From contig NW_022985565.1 in assembly GCF_010093815.1 (NCBI RefSeq), forward strand, positions 1 to 64,000: a stretch of DNA of 64,000 nucleotides, given 5' to 3'. Position numbers and translations under genes: made by a program. The notes below the pieces were generated by a model. It made no database searches, was not told the DNA's origin, and saw nothing but the letters and a program-made list of their open reading frames with translations. This document shows positions 12,558-22,749 of the stretch, in pieces; position 1 is the first letter of the stretch; the number at the start of each line of letters is the position of its first letter. This stretch comes from Pseudovirgaria hyperparasitica. Taxonomy: Eukaryota; Ascomycota; Dothideomycetes; Acrospermales; Acrospermaceae.

Positions 12558-15500
12558 AGTTTCTTAGTCCTATGTTCTTCTCATATATAATAGTCTATAT
12601 TAGTCTATTCTAGACTTCTCTATATTATTCTATTATAATATATTACGTCGTATGCCTATAACGATTATTTACGTTTTCTTCGCGTTTAGTAACCGTGTAT
12701 CGCTTGAATTATAGGGCTATCTTATAGAGTTTTCCTAGTGTACGTTTAGAATTCGTGATTTAATACTTCGTTCTCTATAGTATCCTTCTTCTTTTTATAA
12801 CGGCCCTAATAGTACTAGGTTTACGGTAGTAATATGTTATTCTATAACCTCTATTTATATATAGCTATCGCGGTACTTAAGATATGTACCGTAGGTTTCT
12901 AGGTGTTCTTATCCTTAGTATAGTTCTTCTAACGAATTTAATACTTTTAGATACCGTTCTCGTTAAGCCTATGTTCGATAATATAGTCTACTTTATATAC
13001 GTCTAGTCTATCTTAGAGTATAATAGAGTGTAATTACACGTTCGTGCGTTTATATATATTAGGTCGAAACCTTTTAAGTAATAAGACGTAGAATATGTTA
13101 TGGACTTTTATATTATTTTCTAGGTTAAGCTTATAGACTCTTATACTAATACGACGTTTAATTCGGAAGGGACTAGCTATTTTATAATCGAGCTTTTTAT
13201 TTACTCGCGATGTTTATATATTACGGACGTTAAGAAGGACTTTATCTCTCTCCTTATACGCTTAATCTTTAACTAATCTATTATAGTACTTTATATACGA
13301 CTTATTCACTTACTAGATTATTACGCGATAGTTACGTGCGGTTTTAAAGATTTTAATTGCTAGTTCCTACGCGTGGACGTTAACATCTATCGTTCGGTTA
13401 AACTAGACCGTATAAGGTTCGAAACCTATCCTTAGACTATATTCTAGGTTCGCCTAGAAGGGCGTAATACCTATTATACTATAACGACTATTATTATATA
13501 TGAATTCTACTATACTTAGTAGAGAGGCCTAGTCGTCTTATTTGAAATTATAGAATGCACGAAGGTAGGCCTCGAGTATTTAGTTCTATCGCTCTATCTA
13601 ACTATCTATTTATAGATAGAATGCTATTAATATGTTTCTATTTATACCGGCTATTTTATAGAATAACGTCTAGAATTTAGACGTGAATATACTCCCTCGG
13701 TCTATAACGATCCTTTTTAGTATACTATAGACCTTAATAATCTTATTCTAGAATACTTATACTAGTTCTTTTAATGTGATTATCTTCTACATAGGGACGT
13801 ACCTAGATATCTTTATAAGTCTATCCACGATAATAAGAATTAAATTATAACTCATTCTAAGTATCTTACTTAGAGGTAAGTTAACTATAAAATCTATAGT
13901 AATATCTTCCTATATAAAGAGGGGGACTAGTAGAGACTATAAGTTCCTATATAGCTTATGCCTAGGTGCCTTTATTCTTTAATAAATTAGATAAGTAGCT
14001 ATCTATTCTTCGATATACTTAGGTATATCTTCCTAAAATTAGTACTAATAAATTAAGCTTAGGGTGCGTATATACCCGAAATGTTCTACTAGGTTAGCGT
14101 TATAGTATCGGCTAACTATAGTAAATCGTACGTTATCTATTAGTATATAGTACTTTCTATTATAGTAGAGTAAGCCATCCACGAAGGTCTACTTATAGTC
14201 TACTTCGGTCCGTAATAACCTATCTTACTATATTTTACGTAACTTTAAAACTATCGGGTCTATCTTTTATAGATCCACGATTAACTAGGCGAGGTCTACT
14301 TAATATACACGCCGGGTACTATCGCCCTCCCTAATAGCGCCGATAAATGGCTCGCTAGAGACTTCGGTACCGTGTCTTTAGTTACCGGCTTTAGTCTTAT
14401 AAATTTAATTACCAGCATCAGCGTTAGCATCTCGCTAATCGTCGGATAACTTATTATCTAACCTCGTCCTTAAGAGTTAGGCCTATAGCTACTCTAGGAC
14501 CCTATAGCTACTATAATCCTAGGCGCCTTCTTTATAGTTAGGTCTTCTTAATATTCTATTAGCTAGGTTTATACTTCTAGATCGATGGTAGATTATAAAG
14601 TAGAAATTTATAAGCTACTTAGCCTATCGAACCTATTAACGATTTAAAACTATTATACTTATAAACCCCTTTAAGTTATAGTAATTAGTTAGTAACTTAA
14701 TATTATATATAGTACCTTTAAGATAATATCGCTACTACTTAAACGACTCTACTATTACTAGTAGCTCTTGGTTATAAATAGTATATCTAGTCTTAACGTT
14801 AGCTATCTTACGCAAGAAGAACGTAACTAGATACTATTAGACCTTTTTAGACTCTATTAGTCTAGGCTAGGAGAGTATACCCGAGATTATAAATTCTAAT
14901 ATATTAGTTTCGACGTAAATAGGTTTAGTTAGATCGAAGTACACTAGTAATAGAGCGGTTATAAATGCTTCTTTAATCTTCTTAAAGGATATTCTTTTAA
15001 CCTTAGTTAATTTAATAGATTATAATTTAATATTATACTATTTCTATCTACCACGGACCGTAATAGATAAGTCGGTAGTAGTAGTATATATATTAAGTAG
15101 TGCGGCTAAATAGGAGAAGTATTTAATAAATTTTTAGTAGTAGTTAGCGAAGCTAATAAAGACACGTATATCTTAAACGGATTTTAGTTTAGGCTAGTCT
15201 ATAATAGTAGTAACTCTATCTCTCTCTATGGTTATACCTTAATTAGTAATAATAAAGCTAAGAAAGTTAATATAGTTCTAATGGAACTTATATTTAGATA
15301 GCTTAATATATAGCTTATACTTTTCTAGCCTATCTAGGACTATATATACGTGCTAGATATACTCCTCCTCGTTATCTAAGAAGATAAGGATGTTATCTAG
15401 GTACACGATATATATCGTATTAAGTAGGCCTACTAGTACGTTATTAATATACGCTTAGAAGGTGCCTAGTACGTTAGTTAGTCTAAAAGGAACTATAGTA

Positions 15501-15846
15501 TACTTAAAGTATCTATAACGGGTCCTAAAAGCCGTTTTCTATTCGTCGCCTTCCTTAATATAAAGGCGATAGTAGACGTTACGTAGATCGAGCTTAGTAA
15601 AGATCTTTACGCGTTCTAGTCTATTAATAGACTCGGAGATAAAAGGTAGTAGATAATAATTCTTTCGCGTAATATTATTTAGACTATAGTAGTTAATATA
15701 TAGACGGAGGCTCCTATCCTTCTTCTTTATAAAGAGAATTAGAGCTCCGGCTAGAGATATACTAGGCCTAATCTATTCTCGCGTAAGGTTCTTTTTAATA
15801 TATTCTCGAAGGGCTTATAACTTAGATTCTAAAAGAGGGTAGATAG

Positions 15847-15998
15847 TGTTAGGCACGTAAGGAGCACGTGGCCTGCCAGTTAATTATACATGTGTGTAGT
15901 AGTCGTATATAAGTAGTATACTCCACCCTTAAAGTAGTAGCTTCAAGATTCGGTCCTTTTAGTATAGTTGGTTAGTGTGTGGAGCCCGCCTCCTTATA
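15847..15998 (+). repeat. TRIM copy 1, left LTR
   Basis: A 152-bp LTR starting TGTTAGGCACG and ending CCTCCTTATA. It holds a TATATAAG box (15906-15913), a CACGTG E-box (15865-15870) and, at 15934, the sequence that pairs with the primer-binding site. An A-box match TAGTATAGTTGG lies at 15960-15971. Confidence 0.9.
15906..15913 (+). promoter_or_regulatory. TATA box of the TRIM LTR
   Basis: TATATAAG lies 28 bp upstream of 15934. That spacing predicts transcription starting at about the segment that is complementary to the primer-binding site. The same box is present in the right LTR and in TRIM copy 2. Confidence 0.55.
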
Positions 15999-16036
15999 TA
16001 ATCTTAAAGCTACTACGGGGTCACGGGTTCAACTCT
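15960..16036 (+). ncRNA. tRNA-like A/B box pair across the TRIM LTR junction
   Basis: TAGTATAGTTGG (15960-15971) fits the pol III A-box consensus TRGYNNARNNGG exactly. GGTTCAACTCT (16026-16036) fits the B-box consensus with one mismatch, 55 bp downstream. The A box lies in the LTR and the B box in the internal region, so only the left LTR plus the middle makes the full module. It may be a captured tRNA piece or an internal pol III promoter. No complete cloverleaf was found. Confidence 0.5.
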
Positions 16037-16295
16037 CGGTCTAGTCAACCGTTATTAAATTTCGCACGATTCCGTTTAGCTTGCCACGTTACGTGTCCTT
16101 TAAGCACGTGACGGATAACATGGTAGTAACATTACTATGGTAAGTTAGTGTGTCTGGTGCTAGAGGCGGTATTACGAGTATTGGTTATGTGTGTACATGG
16201 TTTATACTAGGCCCGTTACGGCTAGTTTAGTTTATCTTTCGTAAGGTAGTATACCCACGACGTGTAAGGATACGCGCCTTTGAAAAGGGGGATAA

Positions 16296-16447
16296 TATTA
16301 GGCACGTGAGGAGCACGTGGCCTACTAGTTAATTATACATGTATGTAGTAGTTGTATATAAGTAGTGTACTCCACCCTTAAAGTAGTAGCTTCAAGATTC
16401 GGTCCTTTTGGTGTAGTTGGTTAGTGCGTGGAGCCCGCCTCCTTATA
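16296..16447 (+). repeat. TRIM copy 1, right LTR
   Basis: A 152-bp partner of the left LTR, differing by a few transitions. Two CACGTG motifs lie near its start (16303-16308, 16314-16319). Confidence 0.9.
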
Positions 16448-18551
16448 GATAGGTTCATATAGAGGTTACTAGCCGTCTTCGAGATTAATAGTAAGGTTAG
16501 TAGATTAGTATTAAGGTAGTTTAGAGGAATCGATCGCTAACACGATATATTAGTATATTTTATACTAATATAGTAGGTTTTCGTCTACTTTAATACTAAG
16601 CTCGCTATTTTACGTGAGTAAGAGTATATAGATAGTAGAGATCGCCTTCTTATAATCCTTCTAGAATTATTTATTCTCGATAAGCTATACTAGTTTCTAT
16701 TAAGGTAGGTTTATACGCTAGCTAGCTATCTTCTTAAGGAAGTCTAGTTTTAGGTTATATTTCTTAAGCTATAGTATACCTAGAATTATATTAAAGGGAC
16801 TATCTACCACGATAAAGGTTAAGTAGTAGAGTTTCTATTTCCCTCCGCTATCCTAGATACCGTATTTAATAGTATAGATACTATATAACTTAATAGAACC
16901 GTCGATACTATGGAACATAGCACCTATTAGAGCTTAGATATCGGCGTTAAGTTCTCGTGCTCGTTAGGTTAATATAACGTTAGTAGCCGACCTACTATTA
17001 AGTATTATAGTTTAATATTATCTACGAGGGACCTTAATAGGTCTAGTCTATAGTTTAATATACTATTTAGCGGATTACCCCTCTATTATAGTCGCGTCTA
17101 TAAGTCGCGAGGGTTTCTCGTAGACTATTAGTTTTTTATATTCTATACTAGGTAGTTAGGCGCGATATGTTCTAGCTACTAGCACTTATAGTATATAACT
17201 AGTTAGTTAGTTATATTAGTACTTAGTAGCTTCCCTAAACGGTACTTAGATACTATATAGTCTATTCTACTATAGGTATAGTAAGTAACTTTAGGTCGTT
17301 TATACGAGTCGGTCCTTATATCTTAATATATTAATTAGTAGGGAGATCCACGATACGATCCGCGTGGTTTTAAATTTAAGGCGTGGTAGTAGCCTTATAA
17401 CGTCCCGCGAGATCTATTACTAAATCGGTTTTAGTTAGATAATTTTACGTTAGATTAGATTATTAGGGATAGTTATACACTAGCGCGGTGTTAATTATTT
17501 ATTATATACTAGTATCGCTCCGCGAGGTTTATAAGAGCTTAGAGGTCTATAGAGATTATCGTTATAAGGTTAAAACGGTCCTTTATATTTAGGGTAAGAG
17601 ACCGTTTAAAGTCGTTATACTATCGAATTATATAATCTTCTTCGGCTTCTCTCTAGAGGGGCCGAAGGTATTTAAGGAGTTATAACGGTAACTAATTATC
17701 TCGTTATCGAGTCTTAAAGATATGGCCCTAGGCCTAGTTACGTTGTTTAGCTCTATCGCTAAAATATTAGAGGAGAAATTCGGTAAACATGTCCTAGTTA
17801 TAGGCATCCTTAGAATATTCGATTTAGTATACTATCTAACGTTCTAAAGGCGTCGGGTTAAGGTAGTTCTAGGCGAATCTAATTTTATTACTATCGTTCG
17901 TAAATAGATAGAAGAATCGGCTATATTAGTAAGCCTATACGTGGAAACTCTTTCTACTTTTACTATTAAAGTAAGGTGGTTTCTTAGGTCGGGGTAATTA
18001 GGATAGTAGTAGACTAGAATGGATCGTTTTAGTTGGTATAGGTCTATATAAATATAGATTAGTCGTTGCTAGAACTAAAGCGTATAATATAGCTTTAAGT
18101 CTCGTAGTACGTCCTTAAGCTTTATTAAGTTTACGTAGTTATTACTCGAGTTAAACCTATCGTTACCTCTCTTTATATAGTCTAGTATATACGTCGTTAT
18201 AAGGTGTAGTTAATATTAGGCGATTCTAACGGATTAACTCATTAACGTTAATAAGGTCTAGCCTTATATTAAGGTTAGGTCTAGTATAGTTTAAACTAGA
18301 CCGAGATAGAGTATAATAGACTCTATCCTCGTATTCTATAATATCTTCTATAGTTATACGGAATATTATACGAGTTATTAGTACGATAGTCTATAAGGTA
18401 TAATTATCGGTAGGGGTAGTTATAGGTAGACTATTCTTCTTATTTAGGTTAGGAGAAGGTCTACTATAAGAGGCGGTACCACGAGTATTATAATAAGTGG
18501 TTAGAGCCGTTTCTATGAACTACTATCGTGCTATATAAAGAGAAATTAAAA

Positions 18552-18791
18552 TATAAGGATTATAGACGTAGGATAGTAGTCTAATAGATCATAGGAGGAT
18601 TCGGGAATATATTTAAAAGGGTAGTCTACTCTTCTAACGAGGTTAATTTCTAAAGAGTAGGAATTAAGTGTGTGCGGCCTACTTATATAGTAGTCTCGCT
18701 TATTCTAGCTAGCTTACCCTAGGTCCACCTGTTACGGACCGTACTAGACCATAGTATTCTAGTTAAGTCTATCCTAGTATCAGCCCTAACA
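18552..18791 (-). repeat. Gypsy 5' LTR (right)
   Basis: A 240-bp LTR that keeps TG...TA ends (TGTTAGGGCTG start, AATCCTTATA end in element orientation). A TATATAAG box lies inside on the minus strand. The sequence just inside the LTR (18541-18549) is complementary over 9 nt to 18643-18651 within the LTR, a possible self-priming primer-binding site. Confidence 0.9.
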
Positions 18792-19130
18792 CTTAGATAG
18801 AGGTAATATTAATACTATTAGTAGCCTTATACTATTATATATAGCGGGTTAAAGGTCTAGTAATAAGACTTATATAATAGATAGGTTCCGTGTCTATAAG
18901 CTAGAGCATATCCTACGCCCTATATAGATTATATTATATTAGTTAGTTATAGATAGTTTATTCTAGTTAAATACGTATAGTAATTAGGGGATCTATAACG
19001 AGGTATATAATCTAGACTTCTAGGCTATAAATAGATAAAACGTAACTATAGCGTTAAAACATGGGCGCGTATTATAAGTCTATCGCTATCTACTACTACC
19101 TACCGTAGTATACTAGTATATACTAGTATA
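18792..19130 (+). pseudogene. Plavaka-type transposase, C-terminal segment
   Basis: After the gypsy target duplication (18792-18796) the same transposase frame resumes for about 100 codons, with RIP-type stops, ending in low-complexity TATACTAGTATA DNA near 19110. The transposon's 3' end and terminal inverted repeat were not identified; they may lie in 19130-20000. Confidence 0.6.
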
Positions 19131-19523
19131 TAGTAGAAGTAATAGTTTATATATAGTAGCACTCGATAGTCGTATCCTATACTAGAATATCTCTAAGGAA
19201 TAATCGTGGTTTATTACGATCGGTTCTATAAAAGGCTTATATTTAATAACTATCTATAATTTTAGCTAAGGAGTATCTAGGGATATACCTCCTTATTATC
19301 TAATAATTACTAGCTAGTATAAAAACTCTACGCCTCTAAAAGGGGTATATAGAACTTAAAGAATTTTTATTCACGGGTAGAACTAGATACGGATAGTATT
19401 AACCTAATATAGATAGATTATATATATTAATACCCTAAAATCTAAACTATATCTCTAGGCCTACTAGACCTAGCTCGTATCTAATTCTAATGTTTTTATT
19501 ATCCGCGTTTATATCTTATTAGA

Positions 19524-19655
19524 TACCGGGTATATAATAAGTCTATAGTTAAGTAAGTATTAGGTATATAACGAGTCTATTAATAAATAAGTGCCGGGTA
19601 TATAATGAGTCTATATAAATAAGTATAAATAAGTATATACCGGGTATATAACGCT
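19524..19655. repeat. Degenerate tandem repeat, about 4 units
   Basis: Four imperfect units start with TACCGGGTATATAA or TAGGTATATAA and continue with an ACGAGTCTAT-like part and a TAAATAAGT-like part. Spacing is about 35-45 bp. It may be subterminal repeats of the Plavaka element. Confidence 0.55.
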
Positions 19656-19925
19656 CTTACTAGAGAAACGTCTTCCTTAAGTATCTCCCCCTTCTAATAT
19701 TTCTTCTTCTCTTTCTTTATTCTTTCTCTAGCCTTATAAGTATAGTTAGACTTATATTACTATATTATCGATATATACATTCTTATATAGACCGTTAGAA
19801 ACTATGGTAACTAGATATACATTCTTATAATAGATAAATATACCGTACTAATACGTTGCATTATTCGTGTTTAATATAAGGGTTTACTACTATAATTATT
19901 CGTTGTTACGCTTATCTATCTCTTC

Positions 19926-19997
19926 TTAATAATAGTACTAATTAATAATAACCTATTATAGAGATAATAGGTTATTATTAATTAGTACTATTATTAA
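19926..19997. repeat. 33-bp-arm perfect palindrome
   Basis: Arms at 19926-19958 and 19965-19997 are perfect inverted repeats around a 6-nt spacer (TAGAGA). The arms include TAGTACTAATTAATAATAAC. A perfect 33-bp dyad in RIP-mutated DNA implies recent formation or repair of one arm from the other. Confidence 0.85.
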
Positions 19998-20699
19998 ATA
20001 TTTATATATTAATATTATATAAGTATATACTTTATAGAGGTCCTCTATCCTTCTCTTAAGCTACCTAGACTATTCTCTAATTACTAGAAACTCTTATATC
20101 TAACTATTTCTACTATTTATTTCTTAGTTCTACTCGTTAGGCTTTGAACGATAGCGAACTATAATAGATTAGTAGTTATCTATATTTCGTGTACGCCGAG
20201 TTAGTATACCTAAATATAATAGATAATAGTATATTTATAATAGTATATACTAGATCTTATAGTATTCCTCTTTAGCGGTAGATCCACGTAGTTATAAAGA
20301 CGGTCTACTATTCTATTATATCTATATACTACGCTACTCTTTTATTATATATAGATAGAATTACTAGAGTAGAGCTATTATCTATTATACTTAACGTTAT
20401 ATATAGAGTATTATATATTTAATATTATTATTTCATGTACTCTATATTAGTGCGGGATTAAATACCGGTTATATATTTCCCCGCCTCTATTAAATTAATA
20501 AGTTATTACCGATAACTATATAGACTACTCGCGTTAATATAGCTATAATATACGTGTTATACCTACATCTATTATATAGAGTATATATATTATCTCTCTA
20601 TTACCCTAGTAATATACCCTATTCTCTATTCTATCTATCTATAGCTATATCCGGCTAGCCGCGAATAAATAGCCGAGTAGAAGCGAGTCTCGATATACT

Positions 20700-21640
20700 T
20701 TATATATTCAGGGCGTCTAATAGATAGAAACTTCGGGTACGTATAGAAGAGTTAATTTAAGAGGAATTTACTAGTCTATTACTAAACCTATATAGTAAGG
20801 AAGTAAAGGACTACTAGATAAAATAAGAGCGTTGCCTCTAGATAGTCGCGGATAAATATATATTTATTAATAGTAGTTATACTATTTCATGGGTAGATGC
20901 CATATATTAACTTAATACTATATTCTTAGTATTTACGCGTAACTGGCGGCGGTTAGCTAAATACTATTATATATATTAAAATAATACCCTAGGCTAGACG
21001 AGCTATTATAATATTATATATACTCTACGAACCTATCTAATATATCTAGCTAACCTAGTTATTTAACTATTAGACTATTAGTATCTATATCTCCTAAAGT
21101 AGCCGTGTCGCCATGTTATATATATATATCTATAGTCCTTATCCGCGATTATACTTAGGTTACCCTAGTACTAATAACGGCTATATAGAATGGTATAATA
21201 CTATTAAATATTAAGGGTATAAAAATACACGATATAGTAGGTCTTAGTATAAATAAACTATTAGAATTTATTAGCTCGTCTATAGATATACTAGGGGATG
21301 TAGACGGTTATAGATATAGTCGCGTCTACCTAGAATATCTAATTCTACTAAGCGAGTCGAGTAATATAATCCTTCGTAAGGATAGTTTAGACTAGGTATT
21401 ATAGTAGACTATTAAATAGATACTAGGCTTAGGACTAGATCGGGTGGTTTTCCGCGTGGGCGATATAAATAGTATATATAGAAGCCTACTATAATATATT
21501 AACTATAATCTAACTATATAGGAACGTCGCGCTATAAGTATAGTAGTAGAATTTCTCTATCTAGCGCGCGTAGATAAGCTCGAGATATATATACGCTAAT
21601 AGATATTAGTATATATCGATATATTACGACTACTAAGCGG
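20700..21640 (+). pseudogene. Unrecognised degenerate reading frame
   Basis: One plus-strand frame shows long protein-like runs with only TAG/TAA stops of the RIP type, for example EELI, EFTSLLLNLYSKEVKDY and ADKYIFINSSYTIS-like stretches. It is rich in Leu, Tyr, Arg and Gln. I do not recognise a family. It could be a second gene of the neighbouring Plavaka transposon or an independent relic. Confidence 0.35.
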
Positions 21641-22749
21641 CGTATACTAATGTATACTAGTATATCTAGTATATACTAGTATAATACCGTCGCTCTTCCA
21701 TAGACCTAATACTATTTATATATCTTAGGTTTTCGGTTATTAGTTATATATAGAGTTATATACACGGTAGATATCTTATTAGATTTAGGTCTTTCGTTAA
21801 TAGTATATAGATATGCTCTAGTCTACTTAATATAGACGTAGTTAACGCTTTATCTACTTAAATAATAGATGTTAATAATAACACGACTAGTATATTTATC
21901 TATTATATTATTAGCTAGCTAATATTATATTAGGAGAGTCGAGCGCCGCTATCCCGCCTACTCTACCCATTAATATTAATATACTAGTAATTATAATCTA
22001 ATCGCCTTACGAATTAATATATAATACTAGTATACTTAAGAGTTCGAGCAAACGTATAAAAGTCTAATATTATATACTATTTAGGGCTAGGGAGGAAGCG
22101 CCTACTAGCGTAGTAGTTATTAAGGCGATAGTAGAAGTCTATATATAACTAGATATACTAAGTCTATCTCCTTCTTATATAGTCCTATCGCTAGATAATA
22201 TTATTAGTTTTAATATTATAGGAGAGGAGTTTATAGACACGAACCCATGAATATTAGTATAATATTAGCTTAATAGTACGTATTATAGTATAAAGTAAGT
22301 TATATTTAAGTAGTAGTTAGATATATACGCTAGTATACTAACGGATATATAGTATCTCTACTATAAATAGAATAGGTAAGGTATAGCTAGTAATATCTTA
22401 CTATCTAGAAGAGATAGTTACTATAGAATTTAGAAGATAGACTTAGTATCTATAGTGTTAGTATGTCGGACGGCTAAACTTTTATATAATACTATTTACT
22501 TATATCTATATTTATCTAAGCCCCGATTTAATAGCCTTCTATAATATACTATATACTTAGTCGGCGAGCTACTAGACTTATATAATAGTAGTATACTACT
22601 CTACTTTATATACTACTTAAGCTACTATTACTTTAGCCTACGTTAATCTTAGCTTCCTTTAGTTATCTCTATATTATAAAAGAAAACTTCTATAAACCTT
22701 TTCTCTACTTATCTTGGTTTTTAAATCTAAATCTTACCTTCTATACTTT
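21641..22749. other. Degenerate DNA, nothing recognised
   Basis: RIP-mutated AT-rich sequence with no domain or repeat structure that I can name. A TATACTAGTATA-rich patch lies near 21650-21700. The right part may be the upstream region of the helicase-type gene that follows. Confidence 0.4.

Larger units (their letters stand above)
15847..16447 (+). mobile_element. 601-bp TRIM (mini LTR retrotransposon), copy 1
   Basis: Two 152-bp direct terminal repeats (15847-15998, 16296-16447) surround a 297-bp non-coding middle. The 5-bp target duplication GATAG flanks it (15842-15846, 16448-16452). A purine tract (GAAAAGGGGGA, 16282-16292) ends four bases before the right repeat, as in LTR retrotransposons. 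Just after the left repeat, 16000-16016 is complementary to 15934-15950 in the LTR. It has no coding capacity. TG and CA dinucleotides are common here, unlike its surroundings, so it has escaped most RIP and is young. Confidence 0.9.
12600..18500 (-). pseudogene. Gypsy gag-pol remnant
   Basis: The minus-strand coding region of the gypsy element. A gag-like part lies at the right, with a zinc-knuckle region near 17240-17290, followed leftward by protease, reverse transcriptase (the YxDD-type active-site region is recognisable near 15380-15412), RNase H, and an integrase core with a DFI-LP-type block near 13790-13920. The TRIM insertion at 15847 lies within the RT region. The region is broken in dozens of places by RIP-type change. 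Boundaries between domains are approximate. Confidence 0.75.
10175..18791 (-). mobile_element. Ty3/gypsy LTR retrotransposon, full length, fossil
   Basis: A complete-looking element on the minus strand, bounded by two 240-bp LTRs and flanked by the 5-bp target duplication CTTAG (10170-10174 and 18792-18796). Without the nested TRIM (15847-16447) it is about 8.0 kb. Reading leftward from 18551 the parts are gag, protease, reverse transcriptase, RNase H and integrase, then a 2-kb tail with an open stretch on the opposite strand. The coding part is broken in many places. The LTRs differ at roughly ten sites, all transitions, so RIP rather than time may explain the divergence. It inserted into the Plavaka transposase. 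Confidence 0.9.
19131..20699. other. AT-rich DNA with short repeats, no gene seen
   Basis: No coherent reading frame was recognised. The stretch contains a degenerate tandem repeat (19524-19655) and a long perfect palindrome (19926-19997), listed separately. It may include the right end of the Plavaka element. Confidence 0.5.

Noticed and set aside
15950-16050. A functional tRNA gene in the TRIM
   Set aside because: A and B boxes are present but no acceptor stem or cloverleaf could be formed across the region.
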